Source of the DNA: Paenibacillus sp. FSL R7-0345
GTDB taxonomy: Bacteria; Bacillota; Bacilli; Paenibacillales; Paenibacillaceae
Reading direction: 5' to 3'
Assembly: GCF_038595055.1 (NCBI RefSeq)
Contig: NZ_CP152002.1
Span: forward strand, 4,756,501-4,820,500
Length of the DNA stretch: 64,000 nt
A model generated the notes under the pieces. That model did no database searches. It saw only the letters and a list, made by a program, of their open reading frames with translations, and was not told the DNA's origin. This document shows, one piece after another, positions 1 through 8,956 of this stretch (the stretch's first letter is position 1; every line of letters starts with the position of its first letter). A program made the translations under genes and the position numbers.

Positions 1-34
1 TCATGTAGCATCACATTCAGATAGAATAACAAAC

Positions 35-69
35 AGCCGTTCATAAGCTCCAAGAGCTCATGAACGGCT
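35..69 (-). terminator. Rho-independent terminator after the esterase gene
   Basis: A 16-bp stem (35-50 with 54-69, one G-U pair) closes on a 3-base loop. On the minus strand it is followed by a T-rich stretch. It lies 30 bases past the stop of the esterase gene and would end that transcript. Confidence 0.75.
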
Positions 70-99
70 TGCATGCCTGAACGAATAATTAAGATCAGC

Positions 100-903
100 C
101 TATTTCCCGTACCCGTTCATCTGCAGCCAGGAAGCGCAGGCATCTGTCCAGCCGCGCGTATGCGGCTCCTCTTCAGCCAAACCCAGGCCATGTGCCCCGT
201 GCGCATAGACATGCAGGTCAAACGGAATCTGCTGGCGGCGCAGTGCGGCGGCAAGCAGCAGGCTGTTCTCCGCCGGAACGGCGGCATCATCCGCAGTATG
301 CCAGAGGAAGGCAGGCGGTGAATCAGGGGTGACCTGCAGTTCACCGCTTAAACGGCGGAGCAGCTCCTCAGGCGGGTTAGCACCAAGCAGATTCTCCCTG
401 GAGCCCTCATGTGTCACACCATCCATCATGGATACGACCGGATAACACAGTATGGAGAAGTCCGGACGGCAGGACTCCCGTTCCAGTACCTCCTCTGCCT
501 CCTTATTCCCTCTGTCAAACAGCCCCGATGCTGTTGAGGCAAGATGCCCCCCGGCGGAGAAACCCAGTATACCGGTTTTTTGCGGATCAATTCCGAATTC
601 CTCCGCGCGGTAACGGATGGTGCGCAGCGCTCTTTGGGCATCCAGCAGGGCGTTTGGATATAGATAAGGAGCTACACGGTAACGCAGCACAAAAGCGGAG
701 ATGCCCAGCGTGTTCAGCCACTCGGCTACCGGCCCTCCTTCATGGTCAGCCCGCAGCCAGTAAGCGCCGCCGGGACAGATCAGCACTGCCGCGTTATTGC
801 TTCCTTCCACCAGATACGGCGTAATTGCCGGGCAGTCCTCATCGCCTGCCCCCAGCGCCCCCGGAGCTCCCTCCGGCCATAATAATAACGTTTCCATCTG
901 CAT
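100..903 (-). CDS. Alpha/beta-hydrolase, acetyl-esterase/lipase type
   Basis: This is a 267-residue cytoplasmic hydrolase without a signal peptide. The nucleophile elbow GFSAGG puts the catalytic serine near residue 116; the likely acid is an Asp in HTADD (about 205) and the base a His in YAHGAHG (about 238). An oxyanion loop PGGAY sits near residue 45, as in the BD-FAE/acetyl-xylan esterase-like hydrolases. Length fits that family. It lies 135 bases after pgmB on the same strand, so it may be read from the sugar-phosphorylase operon, but an inverted repeat in the gap makes this uncertain. The start could also be the ATG two codons in, which sits better relative to the upstream G-rich stretch. 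The substrate is not evident; deacetylation of sugar esters is a guess from context. Confidence 0.85.
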   Translation of the reverse strand: MQMETLLLWPEGAPGALGAGDEDCPAITPYLVEGSNNAAVLICPGGAYWLRADHEGGPVAEWLNTLGISAFVLRYRVAPYLYPNALLDAQRALRTIRYRAEEFGIDPQKTGILGFSAGGHLASTASGLFDRGNKEAEEVLERESCRPDFSILCYPVVSMMDGVTHEGSRENLLGANPPEELLRRLSGELQVTPDSPPAFLWHTADDAAVPAENSLLLAAALRRQQIPFDLHVYAHGAHGLGLAEEEPHTRGWTDACASWLQMNGYGK

Positions 904-940
904 CCCCCAGGCTTTCCTTCTATAATAGAATCATGAGTCC

Positions 941-999
941 GCATAGATTGAACGCTGCTGATGCTTGTATATATGTATATTCTCATATTCAATCTATGC
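941..999. repeat. 12-bp perfect inverted repeat with 35-base loop
   Basis: GCATAGATTGAA at 941-952 is matched exactly in inverse at 988-999. The loop is an AT-rich near-alternating stretch containing TGTATATATGTATAT. There is no T-run next to it, so it is not a standard terminator. It lies between pgmB and the esterase gene. Confidence 0.6.
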
Positions 1000-1037
1000 C
1001 GGGATTGCTTTCCCTCGACTCTTAGTCTATCAAGCCC

Positions 1038-1682
1038 CTATAGATCATGCAATCCGCTTACAATAATGTCTGCCTCCTTCAGCACTTCAGACCTGCCGAT
1101 ACCGACGACCTGCATACCTGCAGCTTTGGCTGCAGCGACACCTGCTTCGGCATCCTCGAACACGACACATTGTCCGGGCTGCAAGTCCAGCTCCTCAGCA
1201 GCTGTAAGAAACACCTCCGGGTCCGGCTTGGCTTTGGATACCCTGTTGCCGTCAACAACGGCATCGAACAAACCGGCAATGTTCAGCCGGTCCAGAATGA
1301 ACAGCGCGTTTTTGCTTGCAGAGCCCAAGGCGATACTGATGCCGCTGCCGCGCAGCTCATCCAAATACGGCTTTACGCCAGGCAGCAGCTCCGATTCATC
1401 CAACCGGGAGATATACTCTACATAAAGGCGGTTCTTCTTGTCCGCCATGGCAAGTTTTTCCGCCTCAGTGAATTCCAGTCCGCCTATCTCCAGCAGGATA
1501 TCCAGCGACCGCATCCGGCTTACACCCTTAAGACGTTCATTATCCGCTTCAGTAAAATTGAAGCCGAGCTCTGAAGCCAAAGATCTCCACGCGAGATAAT
1601 GATATTTCGCTGTATCTACGATGACACCATCCAGATCAAAGATGGCCCCTTTCATTTCCTTCAGCATGCTATAATCCGGCAT
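1038..1682 (-). CDS. pgmB: Beta-phosphoglucomutase
   Basis: The product converts beta-D-glucose 1-phosphate to glucose 6-phosphate in the cytoplasm. The HAD-fold nucleophile motif FDLDGVIVDTAKYHYLAW (Asp at about 16 and 18) with the following LKGVSRMRSL cap-domain motif is diagnostic for beta-PGM, and 214 residues is the usual length. GGGGAGG lies 7 bases before the ATG. It is the third gene of a tight unit with two GH65 phosphorylases (22-base gap to the one before), which release exactly its substrate from disaccharides plus phosphate. The operon therefore feeds disaccharide carbon into glycolysis while saving one ATP per phosphorolysed glucose. Confidence 0.95.
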   Translation of the reverse strand: MPDYSMLKEMKGAIFDLDGVIVDTAKYHYLAWRSLASELGFNFTEADNERLKGVSRMRSLDILLEIGGLEFTEAEKLAMADKKNRLYVEYISRLDESELLPGVKPYLDELRGSGISIALGSASKNALFILDRLNIAGLFDAVVDGNRVSKAKPDPEVFLTAAEELDLQPGQCVVFEDAEAGVAAAKAAGMQVVGIGRSEVLKEADIIVSGLHDL

Positions 1683-1703
1683 ACATTCATAACCTCCCCG
1701 TTC

Positions 1704-3986
1704 TTACTTTAAGTTGATATCCGCAGTCCCTAGCGTCAGCACTGCTCCCGGCCGGCATAGCTGCTCTGCACTGCCGGACGAACATACCTTAAGCGCGCCC
1801 CGGTTGCCTGCTGCAGCACTGACGGTTATCTCTTCCCGGCTGACCCTCAGCCGGAAGCTGTCCCCGCGCAGGCTCAGCGGCAGCTCCACTGCCGTCCACT
1901 GCTCAGGCAGCGCAGGCTTCACCTGCAGCGTCTCCCTGTCAAACTGCACGCCGGCAAAGCCGAGCACCGCCGCCATCCAGGCTCCGCCGTTTGCAGCCGG
2001 ATGCGTTCCGCCAATGTACAGATCGCCGACATACTGCTTGGATTCCCCGGTCAAATCCACAGTCGCGGTCCGCATAAAGTAGGGGTAGCCCCAGTCGGGT
2101 GAACCGATATCTGCCGCAACCAGCGCATATATACACGGGCTTAGGCTGGAGCCGTGCTCGGTCCGCGGCTCATAGTACTGCCAGTTCGCCTGTTTGACTT
2201 CACTTGAGAAGAAGCTTTTGAACAGATTCAGCATCAGCACCACATCTGCCTGCTTAAGAATAGTGGTCGTTGTGGCCAGCCCGTTTCCGCCGCCTAAGTA
2301 CTCATTCGGGTGAAGCTGCCGTGCTTTCAGTTCGGCCAGCGGAACATCCTCCAGCCCGAAGTAGCGGTCAAACTGCTCGATAAGCAGCGTATTAGGATTA
2401 GGCTGAGGAACATAGAAGCTATCCAGCATTTCCCGGAACTCCTTCAGAAACGGACCGCCTGCGAATTGCCCTGCCAGCTGTTGATACCTCTCCGGAAACC
2501 TGGCCTGCAGCAGCTCCGAGCACTCAAGCGCCACCTCCAGCGTCCGACGCACCAGAGCGTTGGTAAAGGCATTGTTATTGACCCTTTCATGGTACTCATC
2601 GGGACCGGTAACATCAAGAACTTCATAGCGCTGTTTAACCGGATTATAGTAGGCATAGGAATAGAAGAAACGGGCGCATTCCCAGATTACTTCCGCTCCG
2701 CCGTCAGCCAGCAGGCTATCATCCCCGGTAAAGGAAACGTACTGCCGGATTCCATGAACCACATCTGCGCTGATATGCACCTGCTTATCACGGAAATAGG
2801 TACGCATCGGCCTGCCGGTAAATACATCGTTTACATTAAAAAGCGTGCAGGCATCATCGCCGGTGTCCTGGCTCTCCCAGGCATAAAAGGCGCCAAGATA
2901 GCCGTATTCAGCCGCCTTCCGCCGTGCGCCGTCCAGTGTATGAATCCGGTACATCAGCAGATTTCGGGCTGTACCCGGGTCACTGTGCAGAAAAAAAGGC
3001 AGCATGAACATCTCCGTATCCCAGAATACAGCGCCTTTGTATACCTGTCCGGACAGCCCCCTGGCCGGAATGGATACTTTCTCCGATCCGGTCGGAGCAA
3101 TAATCAGCAGCTGATAGATACTGTATCGGAGTGCAAACTGAGCGGCGTCATCCCCTTCAATGAGGCAGTCGCTCCGCTTCCAGCGTTCTGCCCAGGCCTC
3201 ACGGTGGGCTGCCAGCAGTTGCCCATACCCCGCCGCTTCTGCAGTACGGACATTCTGCATGGCCAGTACGTCCGGGTCGCTGCAGTCCAGCTCCGTATAG
3301 ACAGCAGCGTATTTAAACCATTCATAAACCTCACCGGCCTTAACGTCAAATGCAATGAACCGCCGTGCACCCTCACCCGCCGTTTCCAGCGCCTCAAATC
3401 CGTACACGGTCATTTCTGCTACCGCCACCTGCAGACCCAGCTCACCCGTAACCGCTGTGCACAGATGGACTCCCTCTGTACGCTGCTCCTGCAGTCCGTA
3501 TAAATGCGGACCATTAATATCCCATACCTCAGAGTCAATCCCCGTCTCCAGCTCAATCCGGCAATCTGCCGTGGCAACCAGGCAGAGCCGGGAAGCCAGC
3601 ACATGCAGCTGGTCCATGCTGACGAAGCGCTCGGCGGTAAAGGCCAGCTCGCCTCCGCTGATGCTGTATACCGTCCCGCGCTTGTGCAACGCCGCAGAAA
3701 GATCCAGCTCCTGCCTGTGGGACAGCGGCTCTGTATCAAGTACACCCAGCCGTTCACCGTTACAGCGCAGTCTGGTGAACAGCGCGTTCGGCGCATTTAC
3801 CGGCTCCCGCCATTTCCCTCCGGCCTGATCGTATACACCGGCAAGCGTAAGTGCGGCAAGCTGCTCCTTCCCGAATTCCTCCAGCGTTCCGCGGCAGCCC
3901 ATATAGCCGTTTCCGGTCATATATTTATTACCGTTCGTAACGATATTCTCCCGGCTGAATTCCCGGTCCTCTACCATGCGGCTCAT
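1704..3986 (-). CDS. GH65 family alpha-glucoside phosphorylase (second paralogue)
   Basis: A 760-residue GH65 inverting phosphorylase. The N-terminal beta-sandwich begins with the family motif NGYMGCRGTLEEF; the (alpha/alpha)6 barrel carries FWDTEMFMLPF (about 321-331) and TGPDEYHERVNNNAFTN, whose Glu464 is the expected general acid. The late EPRTEHGSSLSP segment is the usual phosphate-binding region. It cleaves an alpha-glucoside with phosphate to give beta-glucose 1-phosphate. It differs from the upstream copy (GPDEY-HERVNNN against GPDEF-QLMVNNN), so the acceptor specificity differs; the N-terminus recalls the nigerose/kojibiose/glucosyl-rhamnose phosphorylase side of the family, but I cannot assign the sugar. 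Its ATG overlaps the stop of the upstream GH65 gene as ATGA, so translation is coupled. Confidence 0.9.
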   Translation of the reverse strand: MSRMVEDREFSRENIVTNGNKYMTGNGYMGCRGTLEEFGKEQLAALTLAGVYDQAGGKWREPVNAPNALFTRLRCNGERLGVLDTEPLSHRQELDLSAALHKRGTVYSISGGELAFTAERFVSMDQLHVLASRLCLVATADCRIELETGIDSEVWDINGPHLYGLQEQRTEGVHLCTAVTGELGLQVAVAEMTVYGFEALETAGEGARRFIAFDVKAGEVYEWFKYAAVYTELDCSDPDVLAMQNVRTAEAAGYGQLLAAHREAWAERWKRSDCLIEGDDAAQFALRYSIYQLLIIAPTGSEKVSIPARGLSGQVYKGAVFWDTEMFMLPFFLHSDPGTARNLLMYRIHTLDGARRKAAEYGYLGAFYAWESQDTGDDACTLFNVNDVFTGRPMRTYFRDKQVHISADVVHGIRQYVSFTGDDSLLADGGAEVIWECARFFYSYAYYNPVKQRYEVLDVTGPDEYHERVNNNAFTNALVRRTLEVALECSELLQARFPERYQQLAGQFAGGPFLKEFREMLDSFYVPQPNPNTLLIEQFDRYFGLEDVPLAELKARQLHPNEYLGGGNGLATTTTILKQADVVLMLNLFKSFFSSEVKQANWQYYEPRTEHGSSLSPCIYALVAADIGSPDWGYPYFMRTATVDLTGESKQYVGDLYIGGTHPAANGGAWMAAVLGFAGVQFDRETLQVKPALPEQWTAVELPLSLRGDSFRLRVSREEITVSAAAGNRGALKVCSSGSAEQLCRPGAVLTLGTADINLK

Positions 3987-6289
3987 CCGGCCACCAGCCC
4001 TTCAGCAAGCGGGAGCGTTACAATATCGGGACCAGCACTCACCTGCTGTCCATACACAATAATTTCTGTACTTCCTCCTGAAACCGCCCTGACCTGCACT
4101 CCCTCCTGTGCAACAGCCAGACGGATCAGCACTCCTTCATACTGTATATGGAAGCTGTAGGACGTCCAGCGCTCAGGCAGCACCGGGTTAAAGCTGAGCC
4201 GCTCCCCGTCTGAACGCATACCGCCGAACCCGTAAACGATATTCATCCACGCTGCAGCAATCGAGGTGGTATGCAGTCCCTCACGCGTATTGCGGTTGTA
4301 ATTATCCAGATCCAGCCGGGTGGCGAATTCGAAGAAACGGTATGCCTCCTCATGCTTGCCGAGCTCACTGGCGAGAATGGAGTGAATGGACGGGGACAGC
4401 GAGGATTCATGAATACAGCGCGGCTCATAATATTCATAATTGGCCAGCTTGGCTTCCCTGCTGAACTCGCTGTTATACAGGAACATAAACATCAGCACAT
4501 CCGGCTGCTTAATCATGTCGTAACGGTACAGCCGGTCATAGGACCAGTTTGAATAAAGCGGAAACTCCGTCACCGGAATGGAGTGGATATCCATATGCGG
4601 CATATCGAAAAATCCGTCATGCTCCTCATACACCCCGCTGTCCGGGTCAGCCGGAATCTTCATATTCTCCGCCTTACCGGCCCAGTCCGTAAGCTCTTCT
4701 TCACGGAGCGCAGTCAGGGCAGCCAGTTCACGGAAACGCTCCGGCACACTTTCCCGCATTTCTGCCAGCGTATCGTTTGTGTACTCAAACAGCTTTTTGG
4801 CCATCAGATTGATATAGCAGTTGTTATTCACCATCAGCTGGAATTCATCCGGACCCATTACGCCATAATAGCCGTATTGCCCGGTACGTGCCCCCGACTG
4901 TCCCCGGGTAGCATAGAAACGGCTGATCTGGATCAGCATTTCGGCACCTTTGCTATACAGGAACTCTTTATCGCCCGTATTTTTAACATAGTGCCAGATA
5001 CCATAGGCGACAGCCGTCCCGACATGCAATTGCAGATTGGAATGCTGCCACAGATCGCAGCTTTCGGTTCCGTCGATGGTCGCTATCGGATAGCAGGCGC
5101 CTTCACAATCAACCTCCCTGGCCCGCTGCAGGGCCTCCGGCAGAGTTCTATAGCGGAATTCCAGCAGGCTCTTAGCTGCCTTCGGGTTGTTGAACATATA
5201 AAAAGGCAGACAGTAGGATTCCGTATCCCAGAAGGCCAGTCCCCGGTAAGCCTCGCCGGTCAGTCCTTTCGCTCCGATGTTATAGCCCGGATGATCTCCG
5301 TGGTAGGTCTGGTACAGCTGAAAAATACAAAACCGGATGCCCTGCTGGTTCTCCTCATCCCCCTCAATACAAATATCGCTGGTCTCCCAGACCCCGTTCC
5401 AATAGGCAGCCTGAGCAGCGAAGACCTCCGGCGCCTCAAGCATTGCTGCCTCCCCGGCAAGCTTCAGGCCTTTCTCCCAAAGCTGCTCCGGAGTACACAT
5501 GCCCGCGGTGTCCTTACAGTTTACAGTAAGTTTCGTATAATGAATCTCTTCTCCTTCTATTAAAGGCAGCGTGAAGGACTGTCCGATGAACCGCTCCCGC
5601 GCTGACAGTGACAGATCCAATTTAGCCGGCGATTGCAGGACAAACCCCGAGAACAGCTTGTTACCCGTAGTGAGCGTCTCTGCCATAACCGCCGTAACAC
5701 CATCTGCCGTAACGCTCCGCACACTTTTCCACATACTCCGGCCCCGCTCCTCATGGACCGCCCCGAAATCCAGCCCTGTACACACCTGCACCGCACCCGT
5801 GAAATTAAGCGGCTCAAAAGCCACCTGCTGCAGCCCGAGATGTGACATCGTCATGCTGACCAGCCGGGTGAACGTTACTTTAAGCCTTTTGCCGCCCTCC
5901 AGTATCCATATAAATTCACGGCGGTAAGTGCCGGTGCGGAAATCCAGCCTGCGGCTGAAATTCTCCACCTTGCTGCGGGCCAGATCCAACTGCTCACCGT
6001 CAACATTAATCCGCGTATACAGCCAGTCCACCGCATTCACCATATAACGCAGCGAACGGATAATTCCTTTATAGTGGTTGCCGATTGCATGCTCCTCATA
6101 TAATCCGTTAAAATAGCTGCCCAGCAGCGTATCCCCCGAGTAGCCCTCCTCCGGATAGCCGCGCACTCCCATATACTCATTGCCCAGCGAAAATATGGAC
6201 TCCGAAACCCTGTTCCGTAGCGGGTCAAACCCTTCCTCCACTACCGCCCACGGATCGACCGTCAAATATTTATCTGCTACTTTAGCCAT
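3983..6289 (-). CDS. mapA: GH65 maltose phosphorylase-like enzyme
   Basis: A 768-residue GH65 enzyme, probably maltose phosphorylase (maltose + phosphate to beta-glucose 1-phosphate + glucose). The start MAKVADKYL is chosen because AAGGAG precedes it at good distance; the open frame extends 66 codons further upstream without a ribosome site. Key motifs are NEYMGVRGYPEEGYSG (N-terminal domain), LAFWDTESYCLPFY (about 351-364) and VMGPDEFQLMVNNNCYINLMAK with the catalytic Glu near 482, close to known maltose phosphorylases. EPRCIHESSLSP is the phosphate-site region. It is the first gene of the mapA-GH65-pgmB operon and overlaps the next gene by 4 bases. The symbol is by family resemblance; another alpha-glucobiose as substrate is possible. 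Confidence 0.88.
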   Translation of the reverse strand: MAKVADKYLTVDPWAVVEEGFDPLRNRVSESIFSLGNEYMGVRGYPEEGYSGDTLLGSYFNGLYEEHAIGNHYKGIIRSLRYMVNAVDWLYTRINVDGEQLDLARSKVENFSRRLDFRTGTYRREFIWILEGGKRLKVTFTRLVSMTMSHLGLQQVAFEPLNFTGAVQVCTGLDFGAVHEERGRSMWKSVRSVTADGVTAVMAETLTTGNKLFSGFVLQSPAKLDLSLSARERFIGQSFTLPLIEGEEIHYTKLTVNCKDTAGMCTPEQLWEKGLKLAGEAAMLEAPEVFAAQAAYWNGVWETSDICIEGDEENQQGIRFCIFQLYQTYHGDHPGYNIGAKGLTGEAYRGLAFWDTESYCLPFYMFNNPKAAKSLLEFRYRTLPEALQRAREVDCEGACYPIATIDGTESCDLWQHSNLQLHVGTAVAYGIWHYVKNTGDKEFLYSKGAEMLIQISRFYATRGQSGARTGQYGYYGVMGPDEFQLMVNNNCYINLMAKKLFEYTNDTLAEMRESVPERFRELAALTALREEELTDWAGKAENMKIPADPDSGVYEEHDGFFDMPHMDIHSIPVTEFPLYSNWSYDRLYRYDMIKQPDVLMFMFLYNSEFSREAKLANYEYYEPRCIHESSLSPSIHSILASELGKHEEAYRFFEFATRLDLDNYNRNTREGLHTTSIAAAWMNIVYGFGGMRSDGERLSFNPVLPERWTSYSFHIQYEGVLIRLAVAQEGVQVRAVSGGSTEIIVYGQQVSAGPDIVTLPLAEGLVAG

Positions 6290-6369
6290 GAATGATTTCT
6301 CCTTCTCCGTTAATAAATGCCCGCCATAAGCGTACCCTTCACACCTTTCCGTTCCAATGTCAGGCTGTA

Positions 6370-6411
6370 ACGGAGTTATGTGCATTTTTACGGAGTTGAA
6401 TAAAATCCGTA
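6370..6411 (-). promoter_or_regulatory. Repeated ACGGAGTT motif in the mapA leader
   Basis: ACGGAGTT occurs at 6370-6377 and again at 6390-6397, 20 bases apart. The second copy also forms an inverted repeat TACGGA (6389-6394) / TCCGTA (6406-6411). The elements lie 80-120 bases before the mapA ATG, near the predicted transcript start, where a sugar-responsive regulator could bind. No cre-like site was seen here. Confidence 0.4.
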
Positions 6412-6571
6412 TTTCACAATATAATCTATAAGAAATGTCTCTTTGCGGCAGACAACACAAAAAAACCGTCTCCCAACAATTGTGCAAAATGGGAATCGGC
6501 TGTTATAATAGACGTTAATTATGTTTTCTATCCCTGGGCAGGCAAAAACATATCAAATCTCACAGGTTTGA

Positions 6572-6587
6572 AGTGAAAATTATCACA
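6572..6587. promoter_or_regulatory. Fnr-type box between mapA and fnr
   Basis: AGTGA-N6-TCACA is one base off the Fnr/Crp consensus TGTGA-N6-TCACA. It sits in the 411-base divergent region between mapA (minus) and fnr (plus). The likely fnr -10 element TATAAT is at 6647-6652, which puts the box near -80, an autoregulatory but not class II position. The remainder of the gap is AT-rich and holds no gene. Confidence 0.5.
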
Positions 6588-6700
6588 ATGTTAAAAATTC
6601 GACACTTTTTCGCGAAATTTTTTAACCATAATGAGGAATTAACATGTATAATTAATTTAAAATTTACTGAAAAACTGAGGGAATAAAGGGGATATCGATT

Positions 6701-7420
6701 ATGATAAAGGAACATTACAATGTTATCGAAGCCCACGGAAATACAAACTGTTTCTCCGAACAGAATTTCAACAGACTTCTCGTTACAATGAAGGAACGTA
6801 TGGTCCCTGAAGGATCACATTTGTTCTGGGAAGGCGACTACTCGGATAAATTGTTTTATATCAAACGTGGACGCGTGAAGCTGACCAAATCTACAGACGA
6901 AGGCAAGGAACTTATTCTTTATATGTATCAGGCAGGTGATATGGTAGGCCAGGCCGACCCGTTCTTCAGCACGAAGCACAGCTTCACTGCAGAAGTTATT
7001 GAAGAAAGCGAAGTTGGCGTGATTGAACAAAAGGATCTGGAAATTCTGATCTGCCAGCACTGCGATTTCGCAATTGATTTCATGAAGTGGATGGGCATTC
7101 ACCACCGTCTCACGCAGACGAAATTCCGTGATTTGATGATGTACGGCAAACCGGGCGCCCTTTGCTCCACCCTGATCCGTCTTGGCAATACCTATGGCGA
7201 GAAGAATGGCGACAACATCCTGATCAACAAAAAGATTACGCATACGGATCTGTCCAACATGATTGGCGCTACCCGTGAGAGTGTTAACCGGATGCTGAGC
7301 GATCTGCGTAAAAAAGATGCTGTTGAATACGAAAATGGCATGATTGTCATTAAGGATCTTGGCATGCTGCAGGAAATCTGCCATTGCGAAATGTGTCCTA
7401 ACGAAATTTGCCGGATTTAA
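6701..7420 (+). CDS. fnr: Anaerobic transcription regulator Fnr (Bacillus type)
   Basis: A 239-residue Crp/Fnr protein: N-terminal cNMP-binding-like beta roll (about 25-120), dimer helix (about 120-145), and C-terminal winged helix with recognition segment TRESVNRMLSDLRKKD (about 191-206). The cysteine cluster is at the C-terminus, Cys229-x2-Cys232-x4-Cys237 plus Cys227, exactly the spacing of the three cluster ligands of B. subtilis Fnr; Asp144 in KFRDLMMYGK probably matches its fourth ligand Asp141. It should carry a [4Fe-4S] cluster and activate genes when oxygen is absent. The neighbouring nirBDC and ric promoters carry TGTGA-N6-TCACA sites. AAAGGGG precedes the ATG by about 9 bases. Confidence 0.95.
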   Translation: MIKEHYNVIEAHGNTNCFSEQNFNRLLVTMKERMVPEGSHLFWEGDYSDKLFYIKRGRVKLTKSTDEGKELILYMYQAGDMVGQADPFFSTKHSFTAEVIEESEVGVIEQKDLEILICQHCDFAIDFMKWMGIHHRLTQTKFRDLMMYGKPGALCSTLIRLGNTYGEKNGDNILINKKITHTDLSNMIGATRESVNRMLSDLRKKDAVEYENGMIVIKDLGMLQEICHCEMCPNEICRI

Positions 7421-7500
7421 TTTCCTAGTAATAATACCCTCTATTCTCCTCATTGAAACAGTTCTGGCCCAAATATTATGAATAATACAATAGAGTGGTC

Positions 7501-7527
7501 AAAGGCGCCGTTAACGCGTCTTTTTTT
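7501..7527 (+). terminator. Terminator of fnr
   Basis: An 8-bp stem (7501-7508 with 7516-7523, one G-U) closes on a 7-base loop, and the T-run extends to 7527. It lies 80 bases after the fnr stop. Confidence 0.8.
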
Positions 7528-7553
7528 CTGTGTTTAAGTAGATTTAACTGCCA

Positions 7554-8045
7554 TTACGTCTCCAGTGGCTGCTTCATTTCCCATTGATCGTAAGCGCCCG
7601 CTACAGCTGGCAAACGCCCTCCGGCTAACCATTCGGCTGCAAGCACCGCTACAGGTGACGCCAACTCCAAAGAGATTTCCTCAAGCTCCACCCACACTGC
7701 CCCAAGTGAATCCTGCCCGGCGAACATTTCGATTGGAGCTGCTTGCTGGTCCTCTTTGACCTCGACCATATAAAGTGCCGCAATGTGATGCATGTGCGTA
7801 TAGAAATCCTCCTGATACCGTACAAAAAAATCATAGGTGCCCAGATTGTTCTTCACGGATACGGACAGTCCGGTCTCCTCTCTGAATTCCCGCACCAGGC
7901 CGTCTATCAGCGCCTCATCACTCTCCAGCCTTCCGCCGGGAAGATCATATCTTCCTGTATATGGTCCTCTACCTTTATGTATGAGCAGCAGTTTACCGTC
8001 CCTTATACAGATCCCGTACACTCCAAAATGATTAAAGCTCTTCAT
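7554..8045 (-). CDS. NUDIX hydrolase
   Basis: A 163-residue Nudix protein. The Nudix box GGRLESDEALIDGLVREFREETG (written here only by its invariant parts G-x5-E-x7-RE-x2-EE-x-G) is complete, so it should hydrolyse a nucleoside diphosphate linked to another moiety using Mg2+. The N-terminus FGVYGICIRDGKLLLIHKGR is the typical first strand pair. No further domain marks the substrate. It lies between fnr and nirC, in minus orientation and with a strong terminator between it and nirC, so it is probably not part of the nitrite operon. Confidence 0.88.
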   Translation of the reverse strand: MKSFNHFGVYGICIRDGKLLLIHKGRGPYTGRYDLPGGRLESDEALIDGLVREFREETGLSVSVKNNLGTYDFFVRYQEDFYTHMHHIAALYMVEVKEDQQAAPIEMFAGQDSLGAVWVELEEISLELASPVAVLAAEWLAGGRLPAVAGAYDQWEMKQPLET

Positions 8046-8083
8046 TGCTTACTCCCCCTAGCACCGGATATCCCCAGTGTAAC

Positions 8084-8122
8084 AAAAAAACTGTCCTGAA
8101 GGCTAATGCCTCAGGACAGTTT
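8084..8122 (-). terminator. Terminator of the nirBDC operon
   Basis: A perfect 12-bp stem (8088-8099 with 8111-8122) closes on an 11-base loop. On the minus strand it is followed by seven T. It starts 12 bases after the nirC stop. Confidence 0.9.
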
Positions 8123-8134
8123 ATCAGTACTACC

Positions 8135-8926
8135 TTAACGTTTGCTGAATGTGTTGCGGACAGGAGAGATGAGCCAGTACGCTGCGCCGACGAACAAGCC
8201 GCCGCCGATGATATTGCCAAGCGTAACCGGAATCATGTTGTGCAGCCAGCCGGCTATCGTAACGGTCTCGGGGTGGTTTGGCAGCAGGACAGCTACGCTA
8301 AGCAGGGTCATGTTGGCTACACTGTGCTCATAGCCGCTGGCGATGAAAGCGAACAGGCACCACCAGATGAGCACAAGCTTGGCGGCTTCACTTTTGGCAC
8401 GCGAGGACATCCAGATCGCCAAACAGACGAGCCAGTTACAGAGAATACCGCGGAAGAACAGCTCCGAGAAGGGTAGCGTCATTTTTTTGGCGGCGGCCGC
8501 GAAGATCAGATGCTCCGCAGGGGCAGCCTTAAATAACCCAGTTCCTTGAATTAACAGTGCAAGAATTATGGCACCGGCGACATTACCGATAAAGACGATC
8601 ACCCAGTTTTTGACCGTATCCCATACTGAAGTTCTTCCGGCAAGAGTACTTACGGTAAAAAACATATTGTTCCCGGTGAACAGCTCCGAGCCGGCAAAAA
8701 TAACCAGGGTCAGTGCGATCCCAAAGGAAGCGCCCATTACGAGCGGCTGGAACGGCGATTTAATCGCCGCCAGCGGTGCCCCCAATGAGAAAATTAGAAT
8801 AATTCCGATTCCGACATATGCCCCTGCCAGCAGTGCGGCCAAAAAGTACCGCGGCAAATTTTCATTCATTTTATCCCGTTTGCTGACTGCTGCTTCTACG
8901 ATGTTCTCGACACTTTGCGTAAACAT
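8135..8926 (-). CDS. nirC: Nitrite transporter, formate/nitrite (FNT) family
   Basis: A 263-residue FNT pentameric channel with six hydrophobic segments. Family signatures are present: FAGSELFTGN in the first re-entrant loop region, GILCNWLVCLAIWM before the second, and GYEHSVANM with the conserved central His. It moves nitrite (or formate) across the membrane. As third gene of nirB-nirD-nirC (30-base gap after nirD) it serves nitrite uptake for the reductase or nitrite export during nitrate respiration. GGTGGAGAG lies just before the ATG. The symbol rests on context as well as sequence. Confidence 0.93.
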   Translation of the reverse strand: MFTQSVENIVEAAVSKRDKMNENLPRYFLAALLAGAYVGIGIILIFSLGAPLAAIKSPFQPLVMGASFGIALTLVIFAGSELFTGNNMFFTVSTLAGRTSVWDTVKNWVIVFIGNVAGAIILALLIQGTGLFKAAPAEHLIFAAAAKKMTLPFSELFFRGILCNWLVCLAIWMSSRAKSEAAKLVLIWWCLFAFIASGYEHSVANMTLLSVAVLLPNHPETVTIAGWLHNMIPVTLGNIIGGGLFVGAAYWLISPVRNTFSKR

Positions 8927-8956
8927 CTCTCCACCCCGCCGTTTCTTATCTTAAAT

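Noticed and set aside
2310-3503. 397-codon open frame opposite the GH65 gene
   Set aside because: Same reasons: no ribosome site, no domain, fully inside a well-supported gene.
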